Shown piece by piece: positions 25,077 to 34,400 of a DNA stretch of 64,000 nucleotides. The stretch comes from Polaromonas sp. GTDB lineage: Bacteria; Pseudomonadota; Gammaproteobacteria; Burkholderiales; Burkholderiaceae_C. The translations under genes were made by a program, and so were the position numbers. The notes under the pieces are model-generated. The model was not told the origin of the DNA and did not search any database. It saw only the letters and a list, made by a program, of their open reading frames with translations. The stretch's first letter is position 1, and the number at the start of each line of letters is the position of its first letter. Where the stretch lies: positions 1 to 64,000 of the forward strand of contig NZ_JAQSDA010000024.1 of the NCBI RefSeq assembly GCF_029945685.1, written 5' to 3'.

Positions 25077-26054
25077 ATGCGCACCTCTCCAGCAGAGTCT
25101 GTCGCCGTCGTCGCCTTCGACGGTATCAGTCCCTTTCATCTGTCCGTGCCCTGCCTGGTGTTCGGTGAGGATCGGACGGAGTCGGGCCGGCCGCGCTTTC
25201 GACTGCAGGTGTGTTCGCTCGAATCCGGCCCCCTGCGCACCAACGCCGGCTTTTCCATCGAAGCTTCGCATGGGCTGGAAGCCATCCGCCGGGCCCGGAT
25301 TGTGGTGGTGCCGTCGTGGCGCAACGACGGGCAGCCCGCGCCCCCCGCGCTGCTGAAAGCGCTGCGGGATGCCCATCGGCGCGGCGCAACGGTGGTGGGG
25401 CTGTGTCTGGGCGCCTTTGTACTGGCTGAAGCCGGCCTGCTGGACGGCCGTCCCGCCACGACGCACTGGCATTTGGCTGCCGCCTTTGCCAGGCGGTATC
25501 CGTCCGTCAAGCTGCAGCCCGAAGTCCTGTATGTGGACAACGGCGACGTGCTCACCTCGGCCGGCACGGCAGCCGCCATCGATTGCTGCCTTCACCTTCT
25601 GCGCGTGCGCCACGGGGCCGAGGCCGCCAACCAGGCCGCCCGCCGCATGGTGGTGGCGCCTCATCGCCAGGGCGGGCAGGCCCAATACATTCGCCAGCCG
25701 GTGCCGGCCGCGCCCGAGCGTGACCGCCTGATGCCGCTGCTGGAATGGCTGGGCCAGCACCCGCAGCAACCGCACCAGCTTGACGAGCTCGCCCGGCGCG
25801 CATTGATGAGCCGGCGCACGTTCACGCGGCGCTTTCGCGAAGCCACGGGCACCACGGTGGGCCAATGGCTGCAGAACCAGCGCCTGGCCTTGGCACAGCG
25901 CCTGCTGGAAACAAGCGACCGGCCGGTTGAGGCGGTCGCAGCCGATGCGGGGTTCGGATCAGCCGTCTCGCTGCGTCAGCACTTTACGGCAGCCTTCAGG
26001 GTGTCGCCCTCCGCGTACCGGCGACAGTTCTCCACCGTGCAGCGCGGGCCCTGA
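25077..26054 (+). CDS. GlxA-type AraC-family regulator with DJ-1/PfpI domain
   Basis: A 325-aa regulator with an N-terminal DJ-1/PfpI-like amidase domain (about 10-190; nucleophile-elbow-like GLCLGAFVLAEAG) and a C-terminal AraC DNA-binding domain (about 225-320). The latter has two helix-turn-helix units: LDELARRALMSRRTFTRRF and VEAVAADAGFGSAVSLRQHF. Proteins of this type act as ligand-responsive activators. The divergent isochorismatase-family gene is the likely target. The ATG at 25077 is the first in frame. Confidence 0.9.
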   Translation: MRTSPAESVAVVAFDGISPFHLSVPCLVFGEDRTESGRPRFRLQVCSLESGPLRTNAGFSIEASHGLEAIRRARIVVVPSWRNDGQPAPPALLKALRDAHRRGATVVGLCLGAFVLAEAGLLDGRPATTHWHLAAAFARRYPSVKLQPEVLYVDNGDVLTSAGTAAAIDCCLHLLRVRHGAEAANQAARRMVVAPHRQGGQAQYIRQPVPAAPERDRLMPLLEWLGQHPQQPHQLDELARRALMSRRTFTRRFREATGTTVGQWLQNQRLALAQRLLETSDRPVEAVAADAGFGSAVSLRQHFTAAFRVSPSAYRRQFSTVQRGP

Positions 26055-26197
26055 GTCCAACGCCGTTTGCATCGGCGCGCGCCGGGCGGCACACACGCCA
26101 ACTGTCGATCATTGAAAACTCACACCCAAGCGTTCTGCGCGACAAGCAGGACAGTCCTTGATAAGCTTCCTACTCTGCGACAAACCAGGTTGGCCCC

Positions 26198-26671
26198 ATG
26201 AACCTTTCCCTCTCCCTCTTCCCCCTCGGCTGGCAGCACTACCTGCTCGGCGGGCTCATCATTGGCCTGGGCACGTCGCTGCTGTTCGTGCTGACGGGCC
26301 GCATCGGCGGCATGAGCACGGTGTTCTCCAGCACCTGGTCCTTCATGCTGCGCCGGCCGTTTTTCCAGCAGGCGCGTTTTGTCGAGTCGCGCGGCTGGCG
26401 GCTGGTGTATGCGGCCGGGCTGATTCTCGGCGCGCTGGTCTGGTGGCTGGGTTTTGCCGGCGGCAAGCCGGAAGCCACGGCGGTGCCGGTGTGGCAGTTG
26501 CTGGTGGGCGGCTTCTTCGTGGGTTACGGCGCGCGGCTGGGCAACGGCTGCACCTCGGGCCACGGCATCTGCGGGCTGGGTTCGCTGCAGTTGCCTTCGC
26601 TGATGGCGGTGCTGACCTTCATGGCCACCGCCTTCCTGACGGCCAACCTGGCGGCGAGGTGGCTGTCATGA
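26198..26671 (+). CDS. YeeE/YedE-family membrane protein, first half
   Basis: A 157-aa membrane protein with about four helices. Characteristic YeeE/YedE (DUF395) blocks are LTGRIGGMSTVFSSTWSF near the start and GNGCTSGHGICGLG mid-protein, the latter carrying the conserved Cys residues thought to bind thiosulphate or sulphur. A role in sulphur compound uptake is inferred. Its stop overlaps the next start (ATGA), so the two half-proteins are made together and probably assemble as a pair. Confidence 0.88.
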   Translation: MNLSLSLFPLGWQHYLLGGLIIGLGTSLLFVLTGRIGGMSTVFSSTWSFMLRRPFFQQARFVESRGWRLVYAAGLILGALVWWLGFAGGKPEATAVPVWQLLVGGFFVGYGARLGNGCTSGHGICGLGSLQLPSLMAVLTFMATAFLTANLAARWLS

Positions 26672-27078
26672 GCGGCGCGGCGCGCGGCCTGGCCACGTTG
26701 GCAGCGGGCGCGCTGTTTGGTTTTGGCCTGTCGTACTCGACCATGATCCGGCCCGAGGTGGTGCTGAGCTTTCTGCGCTTTGAGGACTTCGGGCTCATGC
26801 TGGTGATGGGCGGCGCCGTCGTGGTGGTGGCGCTGGTTTACAAACTGGCGCCCCGGCTGCTGGCCCGGCCGCTGCTGGGCGACCATTTCCACACCCACCC
26901 CAGCGCCTGGAACCGCGACACCGCGGTGGGCGCGGCACTGTTCGGCGTGGGCTGGGGGCTGTGCGGCGTGTGCCCCGGCCCGGCCATTGCCGGCCTGGGC
27001 GCGGGCAACGTGGACCTGTTGTGGGCGCTGGCCGGCATAACGTTGGGCGCGCTGGTGCAGGGGCTGCGGGCCAAGTGA
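26668..27078 (+). CDS. YeeE/YedE-family membrane protein, second half (DUF6691-like)
   Basis: A 136-aa membrane protein with about four helices, the partner of the upstream YeeE/YedE half. Blocks: [38 protein letters not shown] and [18 protein letters not shown], with two Cys. It starts within the upstream stop codon (ATGA), and its own stop overlaps the next gene's GTG (GTGA), so three genes are translationally linked. Probable sulphur transport or trafficking. Confidence 0.85.
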   Translation: MSGAARGLATLAAGALFGFGLSYSTMIRPEVVLSFLRFEDFGLMLVMGGAVVVVALVYKLAPRLLARPLLGDHFHTHPSAWNRDTAVGAALFGVGWGLCGVCPGPAIAGLGAGNVDLLWALAGITLGALVQGLRAK

Positions 27079-27650
27079 ACGACCGCCTGGCCCGCCTGAT
27101 TCTTTTCAACAAGCCTTATGGCGTGCTGAGCCAGTTCACGCCGGAGGGGCGCTGGCGCGGACTCAAGGACTTCATCGCGATCCCGGACGTGTACGTGGCC
27201 GGCCGGCTCGACGCCGACAGCGAAGGCCTGCTGCTGCTGACCGACAACGGCCGGCTGCAGGCCCGCATCAGTGACCCTCGCTTCAAGATGGAAAAAACCT
27301 ACTGGGTGCAGGTCGAAGGTCTGCCCGACGAAGCAGCGTTGCAGGCGCTGCGTGCAGGCGTGCAGCTCAAGGACGGCCTCACGCTGCCGGCCCGGGCCCG
27401 CCTGCTGTCGCCGCCGCCCGGGGTGTGGGAACGCGAGCCGCCGATACGCACCCGGCAAGCCATTCCCACAGCCTGGATCGAGCTGGTGATCCGCGAAGGC
27501 CGCAACCGCCAGGTGCGGCGCATGACAGCGGCCACGGGTTTTCCGACGCTGCGCCTGATTCGTGCGGCGATCGGCCCCTACCGCCTGGACGGCCTGGCGC
27601 CGGGCAGCTGGCGTGAAGAGCAACAGGAGACCGACCATGACGATGCCTGA
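27075..27650 (+). CDS. rluE: Ribosomal large-subunit pseudouridine synthase, RluE-like
   Basis: A 191-aa pseudouridine synthase of the RsuA family. The catalytic Asp lies in [17 protein letters not shown]. Other blocks are [30 protein letters not shown] and [25 protein letters not shown]. There is no N-terminal S4 domain, as in RluE, which modifies U2457 in 23S rRNA. It starts at GTG 27075, coupled to the YeeE/YedE half by a GTGA overlap. Confidence 0.88.
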   Translation: MNDRLARLILFNKPYGVLSQFTPEGRWRGLKDFIAIPDVYVAGRLDADSEGLLLLTDNGRLQARISDPRFKMEKTYWVQVEGLPDEAALQALRAGVQLKDGLTLPARARLLSPPPGVWEREPPIRTRQAIPTAWIELVIREGRNRQVRRMTAATGFPTLRLIRAAIGPYRLDGLAPGSWREEQQETDHDDA

Positions 27651-28296
27651 AAAAGAGACGGTGCAGCCAGCGGCCGGCGCGTCCTGGTACGACCGCCACA
27701 TCCTGCCGCGCGCGCTGGACTTTGCCTGCGGCCTGCCGATGCTGGGCCGTCAGCGCCAGCTCGTGGTGCCGCTGGCGCGTGGCCGTGTGCTGGAAGTCGG
27801 CGTGGGCACGGGACTGAACATGCCGTACTACGACAAGTCCCGCGTCAGCCGCATCACCGCGCTGGACCCGGCGCTGGAGCTGCACCCGCTGGCGCTTGAG
27901 CGCATCGCGCAGGCCGGGCTGGACGTGGAACTGCTGGCACTGTCGGCCGAGAAAATTCCCCTGCCCGATGCGAGCTGCGACACGGTGCTGATGACTTACA
28001 CCCTGTGTTCCATCCCCGACCCGCTGGCCGCACTGAAAGAAATGCGCCGCGTACTCGCGCCCGGTGGCCGGTTGCTGTACTGCGAACATGGCCGCGCGCC
28101 TGATGCCTCGGTGCGGCGCTGGCAGGAGCGGTTGCAGCCCCTGTGGGGCAAGGTGGCGGGGGGCTGCCACCTGGGGCGCGACATTCCGGCCCTGCTGCAG
28201 GAGGCCGGCTTTGTGCTGCCTGACCTGCACACACGTTACCTGCCCGGGCCGCGGCCCTTCACCTTCCACTACTGGGGCGAGGCCCTGCCCGCCTGA
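27637..28296 (+). CDS. Class I SAM-dependent methyltransferase
   Basis: A 219-aa methyltransferase. Motif I is [17 protein letters not shown]; the acidic residue after strand 2 is in ITALDPALE; motif IV-V is in [14 protein letters not shown]; and [20 protein letters not shown] is the post-motif block. It is close to the UbiE/phosphatidylethanolamine N-methyltransferase-like type. Substrate unknown. It begins 14 bases inside rluE, so the two are coupled. Confidence 0.85.
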   Translation: MTMPEKETVQPAAGASWYDRHILPRALDFACGLPMLGRQRQLVVPLARGRVLEVGVGTGLNMPYYDKSRVSRITALDPALELHPLALERIAQAGLDVELLALSAEKIPLPDASCDTVLMTYTLCSIPDPLAALKEMRRVLAPGGRLLYCEHGRAPDASVRRWQERLQPLWGKVAGGCHLGRDIPALLQEAGFVLPDLHTRYLPGPRPFTFHYWGEALPA

Positions 28297-28323
28297 ACAC
28301 GGCCTGCGGACCGCCCCGGCGTT

Positions 28324-28887
28324 TTACTCGGTGTCGCCCATCACCAGGTAACGCTTGACCAGGTCGAAGAAGCGGTCGTAAAACGCATCGGAGGTGATGG
28401 TTTCGCTGCTGACCTTGACCAGCGAGTCGTTGCTGGCGCTGAAGGGCAGCGAGACCGACCCGATCGCCCCCACCCCGAGGCTGGCCGAGTTGTTGCTCTT
28501 CTTCAGGGCATAACTGTCCTGCAGGGCCGTGACAAAACCCAGGCTGACCTTGCCGTCGGCGCTGTCCGGCGCGCACACCACGCGAATCGCGATCTGAAGA
28601 TGCGCCTCGGGCTCAGGCTGAAAACTTTTCTGCGCGTCCACCAGGTCCTTCCTGGCGGTGTTGATGAGGTAACCCTGGCTCAGCAGGGCCCGCCGGGACG
28701 CCTCGCAGGTCTGCGCGGGTGTGGCGTCAAACAGGCGCGAGTAGGTGGCGGTGGATGCGAACTGCTCCTGCAAGGGGAACTGCTTGATCGGTGCGGCGCA
28801 GCCGGCCAGCAGCGCCAGCAGCGCCAGCCCGCCGAAGGCGCCCGGCAGCGCCACGGAGGTCTTGCCGCGTATCCAGGACAGGTTCAA
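28324..28887 (-). CDS. DUF2242 lipoprotein
   Basis: A 187-aa lipoprotein with lipobox LLAGCAAP and DUF2242-like blocks LFDATPAQTCEASRRALLSQGY, AHLQIAIRVVCAPD and FYDRFFDLVKRYL. The family is typical of Comamonadaceae and of unknown function, presumably outer-membrane associated. The TTG at 28887 is preferred because AAGGAGAT stands eight bases upstream. The open frame reaches an ATG at 28926 without a ribosome-binding site. Confidence 0.78.
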   Translation of the reverse strand: MNLSWIRGKTSVALPGAFGGLALLALLAGCAAPIKQFPLQEQFASTATYSRLFDATPAQTCEASRRALLSQGYLINTARKDLVDAQKSFQPEPEAHLQIAIRVVCAPDSADGKVSLGFVTALQDSYALKKSNNSASLGVGAIGSVSLPFSASNDSLVKVSSETITSDAFYDRFFDLVKRYLVMGDTE

Positions 28888-29181
28888 AACAGGGATCTCC
28901 TTCAGTCGATCACAGCGCCGGAACAAGCGCCGACACGGGGCCAGTCAGCCTACCACAGCGACCCGTCTGGGGGGCAGCCAGGTCGAGTCAGGAAACCGCT
29001 CGACAGATGCTGACGCCCGACCAGAACTGAACGCCCGACGCGGGCTACCACGCGGCACGTCATGCGGTGTGGCCTGCTCACCGGCACCTGAAAAACACCA
29101 GCTTTGCGCACTGCTTTGCGCCCTGCCCTGTGCCAACCTCCCCGGCCATTTATGGGCGCCCCCAGACATGCAACACTGCAC

Positions 29182-29187
29182 TAGAAT
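29182..29187 (+). promoter_or_regulatory. -10 box (TAGAAT) of tRNA-Ala
   Basis: TAGAAT lies 11 bases upstream of the tRNA's first base, the right distance for transcription starting just before the gene. The -35 region is not distinct. The rest of the interval 28888-29181 shows no gene. Confidence 0.6.
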
Positions 29188-29197
29188 CGGCTTGCGT

Positions 29198-29273
29198 GGG
29201 GGGGTAGCTCAGCTGGGAGAGCGCTGCGTTCGCAATGCAGAGGTCGGGAGTTCGATCCTCCTCCTCTCCACCA
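29198..29273 (+). tRNA. tRNA-Ala (anticodon CGC)
   Basis: A complete cloverleaf: acceptor GGGGGGG with CCTCTCC (two G-U pairs), D-stem GCTC/GAGC, anticodon stem CTGCG/TGCAG around loop TTCGCAA with anticodon CGC (reads GCG codons), five-base variable region, T-arm with the TTCGATC loop, and an encoded ACCA 3' end. A run of Ts follows the CCA and probably terminates transcription. Confidence 0.97.
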
Positions 29274-29296
29274 CTTTTTTCACTCCGTCTGTTTCG

Positions 29297-29962
29297 ATGC
29301 ACTCCCTGCCCTCCCCAGCCGCCACGGCGCGGCGCCATTTGCTGCTTGGCGGCCTTGCCAGCGCCATGCTGCTGGCCACGGGCTGCTCAAAGTCGGCCAA
29401 ACCCACTGCCAGAACGCTGGCCGGGGACGCCACGCTGCTGTGCCTCGGTGATTCGCTGACCTTCGGGTATGGCGCGCCGGCCGGCACCGCGTACCCGCCG
29501 GTGCTGGAGCAACTGACCGGACACGTGGCGCAGAACGCCGGTGTCAACGGCGACACGGCCGAGGGGGCACTGGCCCGACTGCCGGCGCTGCTGCAGGCCA
29601 ACACGCCGGGCCTGGTGCTGGTGTCGATTGGCGGCAATGACTTTTTGCGCAAGCTGCCGCCGGAGCGCACGCGGGCCGCGCTCACATCCATCGTGCAGAC
29701 AGCCGCGGCCAGCGCGCAGGTGGTGCTGATTGCGCAGCCCGAGCCGGCGCTGATGGCGCTGGCCACCGGCGCGCTGAAAGACCACGGGATGTATGCTGAA
29801 GTCGCCAGCGCCACCGGCGTGCCGCTGTTTGCGGGGGGCTGGTCACACGTGCTGTCGCGGCCCGAACTGCGCTCGGACCAGATTCACGCCAATGCCGAGG
29901 GCTACAAGGTGTTTGCCGAACGCCTGGCAGCGTGGCTGCGTGAACAGAAATACCTGGCCTGA
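29297..29962 (+). CDS. SGNH/GDSL arylesterase (TesA-like), exported
   Basis: A 221-aa SGNH hydrolase with an N-terminal signal and lipobox-like ATGCSKS. Block I is CLGDSLTFGYGA (catalytic Ser), block III is SIGGNDFLRKLP (Gly/Asn oxyanion), and block V is DQIHANAEGYKV (Asp/His). It resembles TesA/arylesterases acting on thioesters or esters in the periplasm. It starts 24 bases after the tRNA. A palindromic repeat and a terminator follow. Confidence 0.9.
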   Translation: MHSLPSPAATARRHLLLGGLASAMLLATGCSKSAKPTARTLAGDATLLCLGDSLTFGYGAPAGTAYPPVLEQLTGHVAQNAGVNGDTAEGALARLPALLQANTPGLVLVSIGGNDFLRKLPPERTRAALTSIVQTAAASAQVVLIAQPEPALMALATGALKDHGMYAEVASATGVPLFAGGWSHVLSRPELRSDQIHANAEGYKVFAERLAAWLREQKYLA

Positions 29963-30009
29963 GCTGCCGGCCCCATGAGCCGGCCTCATGAGCCGGCCGC
30001 GATATTGCT

Positions 30010-30068
30010 CTGCTTTTTATAGCTACTTGCGCACGCCCCTGTTGGGCTACAGCCGTTTTGACCACATT
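30010..30068 (+). repeat. Interspersed palindromic repeat
   Basis: TTTTTATAGCTACTTGCGCACGCCCCTGTTGGGCTACAGCCGTTTTGACC, forward orientation of the family, directly after the arylesterase gene. Confidence 0.75.
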
Positions 30069-30083
30069 TTGACCACCGAAATA

Positions 30084-30110
30084 GAAAAGCCAGGCACTGC
30101 CTGGCTTTTC
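30084..30110. terminator. Bidirectional Rho-independent terminator
   Basis: GAAAAGCCAGGCA pairs with TGCCTGGCTTTTC with almost no loop, flanked by A-rich and T-rich ends. It lies between the convergent arylesterase and the duplicated-domain exported protein. Confidence 0.85.
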
Positions 30111-30143
30111 TTGTTCCGGCGCTGTCAGCGCCCGGAATCGGCC

Positions 30144-30755
30144 TTAACCGCGGCCGTTGCGGCGGTCGTTGCGCATCATGCGATCGACGTCCTTGCGCAG
30201 CGCAGTCAGTTCGTTACGCAGCTGGCGGCGCTCCTGCGGCGTCACGACGCCGTCGGCCTTGAAGGCGACCTCATGGCGCTCGATGGTGCGCTCACGGTTG
30301 TGCAGCCTGCCCGCTTCCCGCCGGGTAATGCGGCCGGAGCGCACACCTTCGTCGATACGCTGGCTGATCTTGTACTCCTGCCTGTCGATGCCGTTGGTAT
30401 TGCCAGCGACGGGGGGCGCGTTGTACACGTTGTTGGCCATCATGCGTTCCACGTCGGCGCCCAGGGCGCCCAGGTCGGCGCGCAGCTGCTGGCGTTCCTG
30501 CGGGTTGGTGCTGCCATTGGCCTTGTAGCGCATTTCACGGGCTTCGATCTCGCGGTCGCGCCGGTACAGCGCCTGCGCCTCCGAAGGCGTGATGTGGCCG
30601 GACGCCAGGCCCTGCTGGATGCGGGCGCTGATCGCCTGCTGCGACTGGTCAATGCCGGGGGTGTTGTTGTTGCCTTGTGCCATCGCCGGGGCCATGCCCA
30701 GACCGGCAAACAAGGCGGATGCCAACAAGGAAGCGGTCAACAGTTTCGATTTCAT
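30144..30755 (-). CDS. Exported protein with two tandem 72-residue domains
   Basis: A 203-aa secreted protein: signal peptide ending AMAQG (residues 1-27), then two homologous 72-residue modules (about 35-106 and 123-194). Each starts GID-(Q/R)-x-x-x-x-I, has RI(Q/D)xGxxSGxIT followed by a basic helix, then KA(N/D)G-x-x-(N/T)PQER-(Q/R)-QLR and ends DV(E/D)RMM. The modules are helical and Arg/Glu-rich. The KA(N/D)G-x-x-T-x-x-E pattern resembles a degenerate EF-hand loop, but no full site is present. Function unknown. No neighbour hints at its role. Confidence 0.75.
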   Translation of the reverse strand: MKSKLLTASLLASALFAGLGMAPAMAQGNNNTPGIDQSQQAISARIQQGLASGHITPSEAQALYRRDREIEAREMRYKANGSTNPQERQQLRADLGALGADVERMMANNVYNAPPVAGNTNGIDRQEYKISQRIDEGVRSGRITRREAGRLHNRERTIERHEVAFKADGVVTPQERRQLRNELTALRKDVDRMMRNDRRNGRG

Positions 30756-31106
30756 GGGGTTCTCCTGCGATGCGGATGAAAAGCCAGCAGCCCGTCAGGC
30801 CGCTTGCGGTGGCTGGAAGGGTTTCCAGGGTCGGCAAATGGCGGTGGGGAGCTGCTCCTGAAGCACTGCTTTTTGGAAGGCATGTGGGTGATTCAGTGAG
30901 GCGATTGTTGTCCTGACCTTGTGAAGGCCGTGTAGGCAAAACGGAGATTTACCAGGGATTTACCGCGCGACTGCAGTGGTATCCAGATGCGCGTGAGGAC
31001 CGGCGCGCTGGTACAGGTCGGGCGTCCGACCTTCGCAACGCGGTACACCCGTGCCAACATGGGCACGATTCATGTAAGAAAAGCCAGCCCGGTACGACCC
31101 ATTTTC

Positions 31107-32093
31107 ATGACATCCACCTCCCTGGGCCAGGCCCGGCTCCCTCGCCTGCTGCGCCGCGGCGTACCCCTGTTGCTGGCCTCATGGGCGTTGGCCGGCACGT
31201 CCTCGGCGATGGAACTCCGGGTGCAAGCGTCGTCAGCCCAGTGTGGCGTTCATGCGCCGGCCCCGCCTGCGCCGCCCGCAGCGGCCGGGCAACGCCTGCC
31301 GCAAAGCCAGGCCGTGCAGGGGCACAAAGACATTCTGTGGGCCTGGCTGGGCTCGCCCACCGCACGCTACCCGCACGCGGCGCTGGGTTCACCGGTCCAC
31401 GCGGCCAGCCTGCATGTGCTGGTGTCCGGTGCATCAGGCGCCGTGCAAGAGCTGGTGTATCACCTGCCGCTGCACCGGGTGTTTGAAGACCGGGTGCCCC
31501 GGCTCGCCGATATGGATGCGGACGGACGCGATGAAATCATTCTTGTCGAAGCCGATGCGCTGCGCGGCGCAGCGTTGGTGGTGTTTGGGCTGCGCGCCAG
31601 CCCGCAGCCCCGTACCGGCAGGGATGTGGATTCGGTCCGGACCTTGTCCGAAGTGGCCCGCAGCCCCTATGCCGGCGCCACCTTCCGCTGGCTCAATCCG
31701 GTGGGCGTTGCCGACTTTGACGGCGACGGCAAGCCTGACATTGCCAGCGTGACCACGCCCCACGTGGGCGGCGTGCTCACGCTGTACCACTTTCGCCCGC
31801 CCCGGCTCGAGGCCTACGCCAGGGCAATGGATGTCTCCAACCACCGCATGGGCGCGCTGGAGCAGCAACTGGCGGTGACGGTTGAACAGCCTGGTAGCCG
31901 GCCCGCGATCGTGGTGCCGGACATGCAGCTTGCGGCCTTGCATGCGCTGCGCTGGGACGCGCCGGGACAATGGACAGAGCTTGCCGACCTTAAGCCACTG
32001 CCGGCACGCGTCGAACGGCTGACCCCTTTGGCCGGCGGCGGCTGCCTGCTGCTGGCTGACGCCTCGTGGTGGCGCGTGACGCTGATACCCTAG
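31107..32093 (+). CDS. Exported VCBS/FG-GAP-like repeat protein
   Basis: A 328-aa exported protein. The signal segment is LLRRGVPLLLASWALAGTSSA. Two calcium-loop-like motifs of FG-GAP/VCBS type appear: LADMDADGRDEIILVE (about residue 130) and GVADFDGDGKPDIASVTT (about 205). These form beta-propeller blades. The C-terminal part is another beta-rich segment. A surface or periplasmic propeller is likely, with unknown ligand. The start is uncertain: ATG 31107 gives a proper signal, whereas upstream ATGs (30987, 31059) have no ribosome-binding site. The interval 30756-31106 shows nothing else I can support. Confidence 0.7.
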   Translation: MTSTSLGQARLPRLLRRGVPLLLASWALAGTSSAMELRVQASSAQCGVHAPAPPAPPAAAGQRLPQSQAVQGHKDILWAWLGSPTARYPHAALGSPVHAASLHVLVSGASGAVQELVYHLPLHRVFEDRVPRLADMDADGRDEIILVEADALRGAALVVFGLRASPQPRTGRDVDSVRTLSEVARSPYAGATFRWLNPVGVADFDGDGKPDIASVTTPHVGGVLTLYHFRPPRLEAYARAMDVSNHRMGALEQQLAVTVEQPGSRPAIVVPDMQLAALHALRWDAPGQWTELADLKPLPARVERLTPLAGGGCLLLADASWWRVTLIP

Positions 32094-32112
32094 GGGCCGG
32101 CGACCCTCGCCC

Positions 32113-32703
32113 TCACCCGTGTTTGCCCGCCGTCCAGCCTTGGGCGCCCAAGGCCTGCGTGGCCACGCCCTCAGGGCTGGCTTCGAGCGGCGTGGCCATG
32201 GTGTCGTTCCAGCGGTTCAGGAAAGCAAACATGGCCACCACGCCCAGGATTTCGGTGATTTCGGTGTCGCTCCAGTGCTGCTGCAGCTGTGCAAACTGTT
32301 CGTCGGTCACCGCGTTGGGCTGGCTGGCCGCGGCCAGGGCAAAGTCCAGGGCCAGGCGTTCGCGCTCGCTGTAATGCGGGCTGCTGGCATAGGTCCAGAC
32401 GTCGGCGAGCTTGGCTTCACTGATGCCGAAGTTTTTGGCGCCCAGCAGGGTGTGGGCCTGGCAATACAGGCAGCCCGCCACCTTGCTCACCACATGGCCG
32501 ATCAGCCGGCGAAAACCCAGGTCCACCTCGCCTTCGGGGTCCATCACCGCACCGTTGAGCTGCGCCAGCGCCTGCACAAGTTTGGGCTTGCGTTGCATGG
32601 TCAGCACGCTGTTGGGGGTGAACCCCAGCGTGGTCAGGAAGAAGTCGAAATGCGGCTGGAGCGCCGGCGTGGTGTCGGGAGGCAGGGGGGCAAGGCGTGG
32701 CAT
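32113..32703 (-). CDS. AhpD/carboxymuconolactone decarboxylase-family peroxidase-like protein
   Basis: A 196-aa protein of the AhpD-like (CMD) fold. The redox motif is GCLYCQAHTLLGAKNFG, with the CxxC pair and the following His of peroxidase-related AhpD proteins. Other blocks are LDFALAAASQPNAVTDEQFAQL and EITEILGVVAMFAFLNRWNDT. Probably reduces peroxides or acts as a thiol oxidoreductase. Its start is 36 bases after the DHH gene's stop (same strand). Confidence 0.85.
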   Translation of the reverse strand: MPRLAPLPPDTTPALQPHFDFFLTTLGFTPNSVLTMQRKPKLVQALAQLNGAVMDPEGEVDLGFRRLIGHVVSKVAGCLYCQAHTLLGAKNFGISEAKLADVWTYASSPHYSERERLALDFALAAASQPNAVTDEQFAQLQQHWSDTEITEILGVVAMFAFLNRWNDTMATPLEASPEGVATQALGAQGWTAGKHG

Positions 32704-32739
32704 GGGCGGGGGTGTCCGTTGATGAGGTTGGTTGAGGGC

Positions 32740-33681
32740 TTACCGGGCTTCGGGGTCCGGCACCGCGGCCGCGTCAAACACGCCGCTGAGCAGTTCGGGC
32801 AGGCGCGCGGTGCCCATCTTGAAGCCGCAGGCCTGCGCGTGGCCGCCGCCGCCCATGCTTTCGGCCAGCGCGATGCAGTCGAAGCCGCGTTGCGAGCGCA
32901 AGCCGGCCTTGACCACGCCGCCCGGGGCCACCGTCCACATCAGGGCAAAGGTGCCGCTTTGTTTTGAAAGCAGGTCGCCCACCAGGCTGTGAAACACGCC
33001 GGGCGCGTTGACCATCAGGCCCTGCTGGCCGTTGAAGACGACCGGCTGCGCGTTCTCGGCGATGCCGGCCGCGAGCTTGCTGAATTTTTCGTCCATGGCC
33101 TGGCCGCGCGCCATGAAGGCCGCCACCTGTTCGGGACTGAACGCAGCGATCGCCGCCCAGCGCGCAAAGTCGTGGGGTTCCATGTCGAGCGCCGCCAGAA
33201 AGGCAGGGCTCTCGGGGTGGCGCCAGACCCAGATGTCGCGGTCCTCGATGAAACGGACAAGGTCCGGCAAGGGGGTGGCGGGATGAAAAAACTCCCAGGC
33301 CAGGCGGGCCCCGCATTTGTCCATGTCGAAATGCACCACACCGCAACGGCAGGCAAAACCCGTGAGTTTTTCTGCGGCGCTTTTGTGGTGATCCAGCATC
33401 ACGAGTTTGGCGGCGCGTTCTTCGATGCCGCGCAGGATGTCTGCAGAAAACGAAAAATCGAGGATGTACACCGCGCGCCCGGCCAGCGCCGGCAGGTCAT
33501 CGACCGATCGGGTGTCGCCGTGGTCCAGCCCCACCAGTTCGGCCCGGCCTTCGTAATACAGCCAGGCGGCCAGGGCCGCGGCAAAGCCGTCCGGACAACC
33601 ACGGCCGTGGTACAGGATCAGGGGCTGCGGGTCGTTTTTGTCAGGCGCAACCAGCAGTTGCAGGGGAAGTATGGTTTTCAT
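32740..33681 (-). CDS. DHH/DHHA1-family phosphoesterase
   Basis: A 313-aa protein with the DHH-phosphoesterase fold: GRGCPDGFAAALAAW near the start, YILDFSFS, then the DHH motif LDHHKSA, and the DHHA1 signature ESMGGGGHAQACGFK near the C-terminus. It is close to the group acting on phosphodiesters such as short RNAs or dinucleotides (NrnA-like), but the first DHH-family aspartates are arranged differently, so an exact substrate cannot be given. GGGAGG lies seven bases before the ATG at 33681. Clear metal ligands: Asp and His in DHH. Confidence 0.85.
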   Translation of the reverse strand: MKTILPLQLLVAPDKNDPQPLILYHGRGCPDGFAAALAAWLYYEGRAELVGLDHGDTRSVDDLPALAGRAVYILDFSFSADILRGIEERAAKLVMLDHHKSAAEKLTGFACRCGVVHFDMDKCGARLAWEFFHPATPLPDLVRFIEDRDIWVWRHPESPAFLAALDMEPHDFARWAAIAAFSPEQVAAFMARGQAMDEKFSKLAAGIAENAQPVVFNGQQGLMVNAPGVFHSLVGDLLSKQSGTFALMWTVAPGGVVKAGLRSQRGFDCIALAESMGGGGHAQACGFKMGTARLPELLSGVFDAAAVPDPEAR

Positions 33682-33725
33682 GGCCTCCCGATTGTCGCCC
33701 GACGGCGGCTCGGGCTCCCCGGGGA

Positions 33726-34121
33726 TCAGTCCTGGGGCGCCGGGGCGTGCGGTGGCCGGCGGCTGGCGGCTTCTTCGGCGCTTTCCATGTGCTCGTTCGG
33801 CCGGTCGGTGTGCGACACCCAGAGACCGTCGGCCACATACCCGGGACCTTTCATGATCATCACGATGACACAACCAAAAGCCACCGTGACCACCATGGAC
33901 CAGTGAAACAGGATGGCGCCCAGCACCATGTAGCCCACCATCTGCTCCCAACGGGCCTGGGCGGCCCCGGCGGCGGGATCGTTGAACAGGTACACCAGCC
34001 CCAGGACCAGCAGGGGCAGCAGCGTGCCCACCGCGGCAATCAAGGGCAGCTTGCGCCACAGCGTCCATTCCAGGCCGCTGGCGGCGCGCCGGGAGTTCGG
34101 GAGTTTTTTCAACCAGTTCAT
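33726..34121 (-). CDS. Small membrane protein of unknown function
   Basis: A 131-aa protein with two hydrophobic helices: LPLIAAVGTLLPLLVLGLVYLF (about 25-46) and VGYMVLGAILFHWSMVVTVAFGCVIVMIM (about 62-91). A charged, Pro-rich C-terminal tail follows. No family recognised. It lies upstream of the DHH gene on the same strand with a 44-base gap, so it may be part of the same transcript. Confidence 0.6.
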   Translation of the reverse strand: MNWLKKLPNSRRAASGLEWTLWRKLPLIAAVGTLLPLLVLGLVYLFNDPAAGAAQARWEQMVGYMVLGAILFHWSMVVTVAFGCVIVMIMKGPGYVADGLWVSHTDRPNEHMESAEEAASRRPPHAPAPQD

Positions 34122-34400
34122 CGGGGGTCCGGCAGGTCAGGGAAAGTTTGTTGCACGATGTCCAGTATTCCACGTGGGCGGGCGCCCCGTCATGACATGG
34201 ATCAGGGAGCGCGGCAGACGGTCAGCACCGAAGTTTTTGTTGTAGCCCAGCTTGTCCGTCCCCGCCGCAGCGTGAAGCTTTGCCCATGTTGATGTTGTGG
34301 GGGACGGCTGCCTCACCGCCGGGACGGGAACCAATCCGCGCCGGCCCGCTCCATCGTGCAGGCCTTTGCGCGCTTGGCCGCAAAGCTCCGAAGGAAGCCC

